Assembly: GCA_944325335.1 (NCBI GenBank)
Contig: CALUZR010000032.1
Span: 1-37,871 of the forward strand
Direction of reading: 5' to 3'
DNA length: 37,871 nucleotides
Source of the DNA: an uncultured Parabacteroides sp.
Lineage (GTDB): Bacteria > Bacteroidota > Bacteroidia > Bacteroidales > Tannerellaceae
Positions 8,378-15,868 of the stretch are shown here, piece after piece (within the stretch, counting starts at the first letter, position 1; the number at the start of each line of letters is the position of its first letter). A program made the translations under genes and the position numbers. Under the pieces are notes generated by a model. The model was not told the DNA's origin, searched no databases, and was given only the letters and a program-made list of their open reading frames with translations.

Positions 8378-9130
8378 ATGAGCGTGAATAGACCCAAATG
8401 GAAAGTCAAGTTGAGGAAATCAAATTATTCCCAGCATACGAGCCGGGAGTTGGTTCCCCAGTTGAAATTGAACGGGCATTACAGCCTGGACGAGGTGCTG
8501 CAAAGCATCGTGAAGGAGGGCGGATGCGCCTTGGATTATGACAACCTGAAGCATGCAGCGGGGCTGATTATGCGGAAGATAGAGGAGTGCCTCGTGGCGG
8601 GTATCTCGGTATCGTTGCCTATCGGGCGGTTGACGCCGGGGGTGACGGGCCTATGGGAGGCTTCCCGCCGCTACGACTCGAACGTGCGGGCGCAAAACGA
8701 GGCCGTGGTGCGCTATGCCATGACGGCCCACATGCGCCGCGCGATGGCCAACCCGCTGCTGGAGGAGATCGGGCAAGGGGGCGGTAGGCAGCTGGCGATC
8801 TATAACCTCGTTTGGGGGTTCGACGGGTCGGATATGCTTGTCACCCAGCCGGGCGCGGGCATGACCATCACGGGGGATTTGCTGCTGATGAACGGCGACT
8901 TGCCGGAGCGTGGCGTCTACCTGCTGGAGGAGACGACGGGCGCGGTGGCGGCGCATATCCGTCCGGAAGAGATGCTGGTGAACACGCGGAAGCGCATCGT
9001 CCTGACGCTGCCCCGCGACCTGGCGGCCGGGACCTACCTCGTGCGGGTGGTGAGCCAATGTACGACAAGCCCCCGACCGCTCAAGGAGGCCAGGGGCTAT
9101 ACGTTCCCACGCGCATTGACGGTGGAATAA
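8378..9130 (+). CDS. HU-like DNA-binding protein with C-terminal DUF4469 domain
   Basis: 250 aa. Residues 1-130 resemble the Bacteroidetes HU-like (Bvu_2165-type) domain: TSRELVPQLKLNGHYSLDEV, a central helix pair, and the SVSLPIGRLTPGVTGLWEAS strand region. Residues 135-250 fit a DUF4469 immunoglobulin-like domain (GGRQLAIYNLVWGFDGSDML...). It is inferred to bind DNA as a nucleoid-type protein; its target is unknown. AAAGGA lies before the ATG. The gene is markedly GC-rich and ends 10 bp from the convergent hydrolase gene. Confidence 0.7.
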   Translation: MSVNRPKWKVKLRKSNYSQHTSRELVPQLKLNGHYSLDEVLQSIVKEGGCALDYDNLKHAAGLIMRKIEECLVAGISVSLPIGRLTPGVTGLWEASRRYDSNVRAQNEAVVRYAMTAHMRRAMANPLLEEIGQGGGRQLAIYNLVWGFDGSDMLVTQPGAGMTITGDLLLMNGDLPERGVYLLEETTGAVAAHIRPEEMLVNTRKRIVLTLPRDLAAGTYLVRVVSQCTTSPRPLKEARGYTFPRALTVE

Positions 9131-9140
9131 GCGTTGTTAC

Positions 9141-10223
9141 TTACTTGAAATATTGACGATAGAAGGATTCAATCCGGTCGAATGGGATCTTCTGGAGGTT
9201 GTCGTACAGGTCGGTATGGACCGCATCCGGGACGATGAGCAACTCCTTGTTCTCCCCCTTCAGCTTCTTATAGGTATCTTCGCTGAAATAGCGGGAATGC
9301 GCCTTTTCGCCATGAACCAGCAACACGGCGCTCCGGATTTCACCGGCATACGAAAGGATGGGCTGGTTGAGGAGCGAGAGCGAAGAGGTCACGTTCCAAC
9401 CGCCGTTCGAGCCCAACGAACGTTTATGGTAGCCGCGCGGCGTCTTATAATAAGCGTGGTAGTCTTTCATGAACTGCGGGGCGTCGGCCGGGAGCGTATC
9501 GGGGACGCCGCCTGCCAAGGCATACGTACCGTTCCTATAATCCGTCGTGCGCTGGGCGTTGAGTTGCTGGCGCAGGGCCTGGCGGGCGTCTTCGTTGTCG
9601 GCCGAGTCGAAGTAACCATTGGCGGTGACGCGCGTCATGTCGTACATCGTGACGGCTACTGTGGCCTGGATGCGTGTGTCGATGGCCGCAGCATTGACGG
9701 CAAATCCACCCCAACCACAGATTCCAAGGATACCGACCTGCGCCGGGTTCACGTCATCACGCGTCAAGAGATAATCGATGGCCGCGCTGAAGTCTTCCGT
9801 GTTGATGTCCGGCGAGGCTACGTAACGGGGCTCTCCACCGCTTTCACCCGTAAACGAAGGGTCGAAGGCGAGGGTGAGGAAACCGCGCTCGGCCAACGTC
9901 TGGGCATACAGTCCGGACACCTGCTCCTTGACCGCGCCAAACGGACCGCACACCGCAATGGCCGGGAGTTTGCCCGTCGCGTGCTTAGGCATGTAAAGGT
10001 CGGCCGCCAACGTGATACCGTAGCGGTTGTGGAACGTGATTTTCGAATGGTTCACCTGGTCACTTTGTGGGAACACCTTGTCCCACTCCTGCGTTAAATT
10101 CAGTTTTTCTTCCATGATGTTATCTGTTTTACATTCTTTATTTGAAGTTTCTTGGCATCCCAGTCCGCCTATGCAAACGAGGAATGCGAGGCTTAATTTC
10201 GTTAATGTGTTCATTACATTCAT
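9141..10223 (-). CDS. Lipoprotein alpha/beta hydrolase, dienelactone-hydrolase-like
   Basis: 360 aa. The N-terminus is a signal peptide (NTLTKLSLAFLVCIGGLGC) with Cys23 as likely lipidation site, so the product is probably on the cell envelope. The hydrolase core begins near FHNRYGITLAADLYMP. The nucleophile-elbow region reads VGILGICGWGGFAVNAA, and a late His (VPDAVHTDLYDN) is a candidate catalytic base, with VLLVHGEKAHSRYF before it. The elbow lacks a serine: Trp stands where related esterases carry Ser, so Cys may serve or activity may differ. Its ATG overlaps the stop of the upstream reductase gene (TAATG), indicating one operon. Confidence 0.75.
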   Translation of the reverse strand: MNVMNTLTKLSLAFLVCIGGLGCQETSNKECKTDNIMEEKLNLTQEWDKVFPQSDQVNHSKITFHNRYGITLAADLYMPKHATGKLPAIAVCGPFGAVKEQVSGLYAQTLAERGFLTLAFDPSFTGESGGEPRYVASPDINTEDFSAAIDYLLTRDDVNPAQVGILGICGWGGFAVNAAAIDTRIQATVAVTMYDMTRVTANGYFDSADNEDARQALRQQLNAQRTTDYRNGTYALAGGVPDTLPADAPQFMKDYHAYYKTPRGYHKRSLGSNGGWNVTSSLSLLNQPILSYAGEIRSAVLLVHGEKAHSRYFSEDTYKKLKGENKELLIVPDAVHTDLYDNLQKIPFDRIESFYRQYFK

Positions 10224-10903
10224 TATTTAGGGAATGAATAACGTAGCCAAACGGAGTTCTCACCAATGCGCCCGACGTGTTCCAGACGGAGGATCGTCGT
10301 GGGATAGGCTTTATCCGCAATGCCGTCGAATACTGCCGTCATGCCTGCACGCCCGTCGATACCGGCACCTACGACGATGCTCACTTCATCCAGCAAGCCC
10401 GCTTCGAGGAAAGCGCCATTGATATGTCCGCCTCCGACGATGGCCAGCCGCTTCACGCCGAACTGTGTATTGAGGATATCGACAGCTTGGGCAAGATGGA
10501 TGCGTTCCTTCCCGACCGTAATCCACGAGATGCGCTGCCCGCGCAACGTCTCCAAGTATTCTTTCGATGCCTGTTCGCTCGTGATGACTAATAAAGGTAG
10601 GCCATCTACCCTATTACCCGGCCAACGGAGCGAGCCTTTCGAATCAATCGCCACCGTGTATCCGCTGGCACCTTCGATGGCTTTATGAAACGAAGGTGCG
10701 CCTGCCGATGTCCTGTCTTGCGGCACGAAAGGTTCGGGTAGGGCGTAGTGCATTTGCATCGTGACACGTCCGGCGAGCGTCGAATCGCATTGGAGTTGCT
10801 CCAGCGCGTCGTAATATTCATCACCGCCGATGCGTTCTGTCATGTCGCAATCGATGCGGCCGTCGATGGAAGCCATCATGTGGCAAATAATGTAGGGTTT
10901 CAT
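10223..10903 (-). CDS. RibD C-terminal / dihydrofolate-reductase-like reductase
   Basis: 226 aa from the ATG at 10903 (MKPYIICHMMASIDGR), the usual start of the family. An upstream in-frame extension is low-complexity and overlaps the promoter. Family motifs are the SIDGRID N-terminus, TLAGRVTMQMHY, and the NADPH-binding loop LAIVGGGHINGAFLEAGLLDE. Members reduce pteridine- or riboflavin-like substrates with NADPH. A lone copy outside a riboflavin operon is usually a general oxidoreductase, and its substrate here is unknown. It is the first gene of an operon with the hydrolase. Confidence 0.8.
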   Translation of the reverse strand: MKPYIICHMMASIDGRIDCDMTERIGGDEYYDALEQLQCDSTLAGRVTMQMHYALPEPFVPQDRTSAGAPSFHKAIEGASGYTVAIDSKGSLRWPGNRVDGLPLLVITSEQASKEYLETLRGQRISWITVGKERIHLAQAVDILNTQFGVKRLAIVGGGHINGAFLEAGLLDEVSIVVGAGIDGRAGMTAVFDGIADKAYPTTILRLEHVGRIGENSVWLRYSFPK

Positions 10904-10934
10904 ATCGTTGTTATTATTATGATGATTACGGCGA

Positions 10935-10965
10935 CAAAGATAAGTCGCATAGAGACAAGAAACAA
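10935..10965 (-). promoter_or_regulatory. Promoter of the reductase-hydrolase operon
   Basis: The minus strand carries TATCTTTG (10935-10942) with TTG 20 bases upstream (10963-10965). This fits the Bacteroidetes -33/-7 promoter. The start codon at 10903 lies about 25 bases past the expected transcription start. Confidence 0.55.
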
Positions 10966-11040
10966 GGGACACATGGGTGAATCCGTAAATGAGGTACAAA
11001 TCCCTGTAATATGGTTACACCGTACCCTTCCTGTCGTTTC

Positions 11041-11048
11041 TACCTTTG
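11041..11048 (+). promoter_or_regulatory. Promoter of the CMD-cupin gene
   Basis: TACCTTTG matches the TAnnTTTG -7 element, 45 bases before the start codon. No clear -33 TTTG is seen. It is arranged back to back with the reductase promoter about 100 bp away, so the two units may share a regulator. Confidence 0.45.
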
Positions 11049-11092
11049 TACCCAGAAAAGATTCGTATACACATCCTAACGGCACATAAGTT

Positions 11093-11932
11093 ATGAATAC
11101 AATGATGTTTCACTTCCCGAAGGCACTCCTGCTGGGGGCTTTGCTTTCGGTTTCAAATGTTCAAATGAATATGGCACAAGAAAAGATTACGCAGACGGCT
11201 GGCCGTATGCAATTGGGCGAGTTCGCCCCGAAGTTTGCCGAACTGAACGACGACGTCCTGTTTGGCGAAGTGTGGAACCGCGCGGGATTGAGTCCGCACG
11301 ACCGCAGTATGATTACCATCGCGACGCTGGTGGGAAAAGGTATTATCGACTCTTCGCTGACACACCATTTGCAGTTTGCGAAGCAGAATGGCGTGACGCG
11401 CACCGAAATCTCCGAGATGCTGACCCACATCGCCTTCTATGCCGGCTGGCCCAATGCCTGGGGCGCTTTCCGCTTGGCAAAGGATGTCTGGGCGGAAGAG
11501 GCGACTGGCGACAATGGCAAAGCGACCTTCCAGCGCGAAATGATTTTCCCGATAGGCGAACCGAACACCGCCTACGCGCAGTACTTCATCGGAAACAGTT
11601 ACCTGGCAAGGGTCTCGACCGAGCAAATCCCCTTTGCGAACGTGACGTTCGAACCCCGCTGCCGCAACAACTGGCATATCCACCACGCTACGAAGGGCGG
11701 CGGACAGATGCTGGTCTGTGTGGCCGGACGAGGTTGGTATCAAGAAGAGGGCAAACCCGCCATCGAGATGCATCCGGGCGACGTCATCCACATTCCCGCT
11801 AACGTAAAACATTGGCATGGAGCCGCTGCAGATAGTTGGTTCGCCCACCTCGCCTTCGAAATCCCAGGCGAGAACACCTCCAACGAATGGCTCGAACCGG
11901 TGACGGATGCGGAGTATGATAAGTTGGATTAA
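11093..11932 (+). CDS. Exported carboxymuconolactone-decarboxylase-like/cupin fusion protein
   Basis: 279 aa. A signal peptide (PKALLLGALLSVSNVQMNMAQ) suggests periplasmic export. Residues ~45-130 form a CMD/AhpD-like helical domain (GLSPHDRSMITIATLVGKG, LTHHLQFAKQNGVTRTEI, GWPNAWGAF). It lacks the Cys-x-x-Cys of AhpD peroxidases. Residues ~165-265 form a cupin with the metal-ligand pattern WHIHH ... HPGDVIHIPANVKHWHG. Such fusions are often annotated as carboxymuconolactone decarboxylase family proteins of unknown substrate. It is divergent from the reductase-hydrolase operon, so the three may act in one detoxification or catabolic route; this is inferred. Confidence 0.8.
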   Translation: MNTMMFHFPKALLLGALLSVSNVQMNMAQEKITQTAGRMQLGEFAPKFAELNDDVLFGEVWNRAGLSPHDRSMITIATLVGKGIIDSSLTHHLQFAKQNGVTRTEISEMLTHIAFYAGWPNAWGAFRLAKDVWAEEATGDNGKATFQREMIFPIGEPNTAYAQYFIGNSYLARVSTEQIPFANVTFEPRCRNNWHIHHATKGGGQMLVCVAGRGWYQEEGKPAIEMHPGDVIHIPANVKHWHGAAADSWFAHLAFEIPGENTSNEWLEPVTDAEYDKLD

Positions 11933-12019
11933 AGGGTAACGACCAATCAGAAGGGTTATAAAAACAGCATTCCTTTACAATTCTATGCATTTGTATTAGG
12001 TGAGTTGTCAATAAAATCG

Positions 12020-12080
12020 TATTTTTGCGACATAGAGCTGTAAATCCATGTAGTTCTATAAGCTGCATGGATTTTCTTTT
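12020..12080 (+). terminator. Hairpin downstream of the CMD-cupin gene, overlapping a possible mcrB promoter region
   Basis: Arms AAATCCATGTAG (12042-12053) and CTGCATGGATTT (12063-12074) enclose a 9-nt loop, and TTCTTTT follows. The single imperfect pair is G-U on the plus strand, so the RNA acts in plus orientation. It could terminate the CMD-cupin transcript. However, TATTTTTG, a -7 match at 12020-12027, lies just before it, so the hairpin could instead sit in the mcrB leader and attenuate it. Confidence 0.5.
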
Positions 12081-12118
12081 ATGTATAAACTTCGTTATTA
12101 AAAAAGACATGAAGCTAA

Positions 12119-13273
12119 ATGATTTCTTTAAGCAAGTCAATGACAAAGCCAAACAATTCCCTTGCTACCCAACCAGGTCTCCGAAGGCTTTTTCTCTCGA
12201 TTTTGCCAAACGATGTCCATCATGCTCCATTCTGTAAAGTCGCATTTTCAGATATCGAAACGCCTATCTCATTTTCCAATCCTATTACAGAAACAGGCGT
12301 TAGTCTTGAAAAATACAAATCAGTATTAGCAATCGGTTGCCTTATCGATATCCACACAGACATGACTTTAGTAAACGCTTGGATTGCTCAATATGCAAAA
12401 ATAAGAGATTGGGCATCTAATCAATCACAACGAAATGCCATTGAAGTGGCAATTAGCCAATGTAGATCCCCGAAAAAGTCGTTCGCTCAACAAAAAGAAG
12501 AAGTGCTTGGATTGTTATCAAGGCGACAGTTCATTGTACTTCAAGGTGCCCCGGGTACAGGCAAGACTTACTTGGCAGAAGAAATTGGTGCCAATTTTTA
12601 TGCTAAGACCTTTTTAACTCAATTCCACGCAGAAACCTCTTATGCTGATTTTGTAGAAGGCATCATGCCTAAATTAGATAGCGAAAAGCTCTATTATCAA
12701 ACCAAAACGGGAATACTAATGGAAGCTATCCAGTATGCGAAGTCGCATAAAAATGAAAATATCCTATTGATTATCGACGAAATAAATCGCGCTAATTTAG
12801 CCAACGTACTGGGTCCTGTATTCTATTTATTCGAATCCCAGCGCAAACAAGATGATTCAAAGGGTATTTGTATTGGCAACTTAAAGATCAATAAAATACC
12901 TGACAATTTACATGTAATTGCAACCATGAACACTGCAGACCGAAGTATTGCGGTGGTAGATTTCGCTTTACGTCGTCGATTTGCGTGGTACACAATTGAA
13001 CCTCGCTATTTTGATACGGATACGAAGTTAGGGAAAACACTGTTCGATAAAGTCTCGGCTATATTCGAGAAATATGCAACTGATGCAGAAATGAATCTAC
13101 AACCAGGAGGCTTCTATTTCATGGCAAAAGATGTGTCTGAACTAAAACTAAAGATGGAATATGAACTAATGCCTTTAATTAAAGAGTATTTAGACGAAGG
13201 CTTTTTGACGAATGCCCGAAATGAGTTTTCCGACCTATTCTATCAATATATTCAAAAACCTCTGTATCAATAA
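12119..13273 (+). CDS. mcrB: McrB-like AAA+ motor of a type IV restriction system
   Basis: 384 aa. AAA+ motifs are Walker A GAPGTGKT at about 143-150, Walker B LLIIDEINRANLANVLGPVF and the sensor/Arg-finger stretch ATMNTADRSIAVVDFALRRR, all as in McrB. No large N-terminal methyl-DNA-binding domain is present. The start is doubtful. An ATG at 12109 in another frame gives a natural-looking MKLNDFFKQVNDKAKQFPCY that stops at 12237, so a frameshift near 12165-12235 may have split the true N-terminus. The stop overlaps the mcrC start (TAATG). The pair is AT-rich against the GC-rich genes before it, suggesting transfer. Confidence 0.85.
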   Translation: MISLSKSMTKPNNSLATQPGLRRLFLSILPNDVHHAPFCKVAFSDIETPISFSNPITETGVSLEKYKSVLAIGCLIDIHTDMTLVNAWIAQYAKIRDWASNQSQRNAIEVAISQCRSPKKSFAQQKEEVLGLLSRRQFIVLQGAPGTGKTYLAEEIGANFYAKTFLTQFHAETSYADFVEGIMPKLDSEKLYYQTKTGILMEAIQYAKSHKNENILLIIDEINRANLANVLGPVFYLFESQRKQDDSKGICIGNLKINKIPDNLHVIATMNTADRSIAVVDFALRRRFAWYTIEPRYFDTDTKLGKTLFDKVSAIFEKYATDAEMNLQPGGFYFMAKDVSELKLKMEYELMPLIKEYLDEGFLTNARNEFSDLFYQYIQKPLYQ

Positions 13274-14583
13274 TGGCAAACATTCGATTAAAATGTCTGG
13301 ATGAAAAGTTTATCCCTTTTTCTGAATTGAATAAGCATATTAAATATGATAAACGATATCCGGAACAAGCTATCCAGAAATTTATCACACTTAATCAAAA
13401 AACATTCAACTTTCTCCAATTGAATGCTTACCTACAAGAGCAGAAAGGAGAAACAGGCATTTCCCTGGTTTCTGACAAATACATAGGTAGCGCTCCGTTA
13501 AGATCACCGGCGAACGGTAAACATTTTGCAGATATCGAGTTGCTTCCGCGCTTCAAAGAGCAAGTAGCGGATATCGTCCATCTACTTCAAGAAACGATTG
13601 AGCCGGAATATACCGATGCAGAATTATTGGATAATAATCCGATGATGGCGCCGTTATACCTGGACTGCCTCCATTATTTAAATGCATTTGATAAAGCCAT
13701 TAACTATACTTGGAACCGTTTTGATACCACTCGAATAAATGAAGACATTCCTTCTTCTTCGACGAATTGGAAACGCTATGCAGAACACCTGTATGATCCG
13801 CATAATATATTCGTTTTCAACAATATCAAAAGCATACAATCTAAGAACCACCTCGAATGGCACAAACTTACTTATATAGCCCAATATGCCTTGGATTTAT
13901 TTCTTACACCTCATACTCCAGCGTCCTTGAAATGCAAAGCCAACACACTGATTTATAGAATCAAATATTACACATCTAACCATGTAATGGTAACTACCCA
14001 CCAACCATTTATGATAAATCACTTTGACCCTATGCCAATTCAAGCGTTAAAGACCTTAGCCAATAAACTACTAGCTCACCATTCGAAAAACAACTTAGCT
14101 TGGCGCTTGGATGCCTCTATTCTATTCGAACGCTACGTGCAATATATAATGAAGAATGTAGCGCAACAAATAGGAGCCTACGCAACATGCAACACCAAGA
14201 TTCAACTATCGGGCAAAAACAAACCCGCTTGGAGTCTAAACTACTTAGAACCCGATATCTTGTTGAAGAAAGACGACCAAATCTATTTCCTTGATGCCAA
14301 ATATAAATCGCACATGCTCAATGAAGCAAGTCGCACCAACATACTAAAAGATACATTCAGAGACGATTTGCATCAAATATTGGCTTATAGTTCGTTCCAC
14401 AATTCGAGCCACAAAATATCCATCCTATTATATCCTTGCAACAAATATCGAGAAATCATACTAACCATAGCCCACGAGATTCTCCCCACCCAAAATCGTA
14501 TAGCCTTAGTAGGCCTTCCGCTTGACACGCAACAACTTGATTCAATTACTTCTCAATTAGTAGCCTTCTTTTCCAACTATTAA
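13273..14583 (+). CDS. mcrC: McrC-like nuclease subunit of a type IV restriction system
   Basis: 436 aa. The C-terminal third carries a PD-(D/E)xK nuclease signature: EPDILL near 326-331 and YFLDAKYKSHM with Asp341 and Lys343. The N-terminal part is the helical McrC region that docks on the McrB hexamer. In known systems McrBC cuts modified foreign DNA after GTP-driven translocation. The modification recognised here cannot be read from sequence. It is translationally coupled to the mcrB-like gene, and an 84-bp convergent gap separates it from the HU-like gene. Confidence 0.82.
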   Translation: MANIRLKCLDEKFIPFSELNKHIKYDKRYPEQAIQKFITLNQKTFNFLQLNAYLQEQKGETGISLVSDKYIGSAPLRSPANGKHFADIELLPRFKEQVADIVHLLQETIEPEYTDAELLDNNPMMAPLYLDCLHYLNAFDKAINYTWNRFDTTRINEDIPSSSTNWKRYAEHLYDPHNIFVFNNIKSIQSKNHLEWHKLTYIAQYALDLFLTPHTPASLKCKANTLIYRIKYYTSNHVMVTTHQPFMINHFDPMPIQALKTLANKLLAHHSKNNLAWRLDASILFERYVQYIMKNVAQQIGAYATCNTKIQLSGKNKPAWSLNYLEPDILLKKDDQIYFLDAKYKSHMLNEASRTNILKDTFRDDLHQILAYSSFHNSSHKISILLYPCNKYREIILTIAHEILPTQNRIALVGLPLDTQQLDSITSQLVAFFSNY

Positions 14584-14667
14584 CCACCACGCCAACATCA
14601 CCTGCATAACCTAGCCCAATTACTATAGCCTCAAAAATCATGGCCGAAAAAGCTCAAATCCCCGGCA

Positions 14668-15084
14668 TCAGGGATTCGGCTCGTCCGTATCCTTCACCTC
14701 AATCCATTCCAGGTCGTCGGAAATCATCGTCCGTTCCGTGACCTTATTCCGAATTCCCCGGCGATATTCCGGGATGAAGCGCACCCGCACCTCCTGAATC
14801 ATGTCCGCTGTAAGCTCCTCCGGCGTGTCCGTACCCTTCTTCTTAGTCTGGCATTTCAAATAAAACGTGCCAACCCCTTTCAATTTAACAGACCTTCCTG
14901 TGGCCATTAATTCGCCCAAAACACCGCCTAATTGCACCAACACGGCATATACATCACCCGGGCTTACGGTGGAACGACGCGCCAGAATATCAGCCACATC
15001 GTCTATTGTCGCCGGCTTTTGCAGGTTCACAGCCACCGCATGCCACTTGCCATCGCTCAATTTCTTCTTCTTAAAAAAAGCCAT
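14668..15084 (-). CDS. HU-family DNA-binding protein (HU-HIG type)
   Basis: 138 aa. HU fold features are VDDVADILARRSTVSPGDV, the VLVQLGGVLGELMATGRSVKLKG helix pair and the GVGTFYLKCQTKKKG strand. The arm is short and basic, followed by VRVRFIPEYRRG and an acidic C-terminal tail. This is the HU-like form with a distinct N-terminus common in Bacteroidales. AAAGGAGA precedes the ATG. The upstream region carries a 22-bp-spaced operator-like array, so expression is probably tightly controlled. Its cellular target is unknown. Confidence 0.8.
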   Translation of the reverse strand: MAFFKKKKLSDGKWHAVAVNLQKPATIDDVADILARRSTVSPGDVYAVLVQLGGVLGELMATGRSVKLKGVGTFYLKCQTKKKGTDTPEELTADMIQEVRVRFIPEYRRGIRNKVTERTMISDDLEWIEVKDTDEPNP

Positions 15085-15159
15085 ATCAAATCTCCTTTCT
15101 ACAATAATAATTATCTCATTTCAGCAGCATCATCTATTCATTTCAGTATTAAGAATAAA

Positions 15160-15248
15160 CAAAAGTGCCGCTTTTGGTAAGCAAAAGTGCCACTTTTGAT
15201 GGGCATCATCGGCACTTTTGTTATCTATCATCGGCATTGATGCTATCT
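15160..15248. promoter_or_regulatory. Four imperfect 22-bp-spaced repeats upstream of the HU-like gene
   Basis: Units start at 15160, 15182, 15205 and 15227. The first two share CAAAAGTGCC followed by CTTTTG or ACTTTTG. The second is an inverted repeat with arms CAAAAGT and ACTTTTG around GCC. The last two share ATCATCGGCA, and the third also has GGCACTTTTG, the reverse complement of CAAAAGTGCC. Spacing of about two helical turns suggests cooperative binding. The array lies 76-164 bp before the HU-like start and about 75 bp beyond the end of the rplQ terminator. Confidence 0.6.
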
Positions 15249-15290
15249 CGTTCTGCAAATATAACCATTTATTCTCAGACAAACAACCGC

Positions 15291-15330
15291 AAAAAGAAAG
15301 CCGTTCGTCCTCCCTAAGGATAACGAACGG
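15291..15330 (-). terminator. Terminator of the ribosomal protein superoperon
   Basis: Perfect 9-bp arms GCCGTTCGT (15300-15308) and ACGAACGGC (15322-15330) are followed on the minus strand by TTTCTTTTT. It stands 34 bp after the rplQ stop and ends the S10-spc-alpha transcription unit. Confidence 0.9.
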
Positions 15331-15363
15331 CCCATCAATATAGCTCGAATAGAATAGTTTCTG

Positions 15364-15861
15364 TTATTCAGCAGCTTTCTCTTCCGATGCCGGAGTTTCT
15401 ACCGTAGCTTCTGTTGCAGGAGCTTCAGCAGCGGCAGTCGATTTCTTGCGCGAACGACGTGTGCGAGTCGTCTTCTTCGCAGCCGTATCTTTCTTCATGT
15501 TGTCGTTGTAGTCAACGAGTTCAATGAAGCACATAGCGGCATTGTCACCCAGACGATTACCTGTCTTGATGATACGCGTATATCCGCCCGGACGTTCCGC
15601 AATCTTCTGAGAAATTTCCTTAAACAACTCTGTTACCGCATATTTGTCTTGCAACGTAGCGAACACCATACGACGCGAGTGTGTCGTATCGTCCTTCGAA
15701 CGCGTAATCAACGGTTCCACGAATTTACGCAACGCCTTAGCTTTCGCCACGGTCGTAAAGATTCGCTTATGTTTGATCAGCGAACAAGCCATGTTCGACA
15801 ACATTGCGTTACGGTGAGTGCTTGTACGCCCTAAATGATTAATTTTTCTATTGTGTCTCAT
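15364..15861 (-). CDS. rplQ: 50S ribosomal protein L17
   Basis: 165 aa against about 127 in E. coli. The core ([20 protein letters not shown] to [20 protein letters not shown]) is standard L17 at the exit-tunnel region. The extra C-terminal ~45 residues are a basic [12 protein letters not shown] stretch followed by an Ala/Glu/Thr-rich low-complexity tail, a form found in Bacteroidetes. Last gene of the array, 7 bp after rpoA. Confidence 0.97.
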   Translation of the reverse strand: MRHNRKINHLGRTSTHRNAMLSNMACSLIKHKRIFTTVAKAKALRKFVEPLITRSKDDTTHSRRMVFATLQDKYAVTELFKEISQKIAERPGGYTRIIKTGNRLGDNAAMCFIELVDYNDNMKKDTAAKKTTRTRRSRKKSTAAAEAPATEATVETPASEEKAAE

Positions 15862-15868
15862 CGTTTAC

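Noticed and set aside
10904..10999. N-terminal extension of the RibD-like reductase
   Set aside because: It runs through the promoter element and encodes low-complexity His/Asn residues.
15160..15248. Plasmid-type replication iterons
   Set aside because: The 22-bp spacing is iteron-like, but there is no replication initiator gene or AT-rich melting region; an operator array before the HU-like gene fits better.
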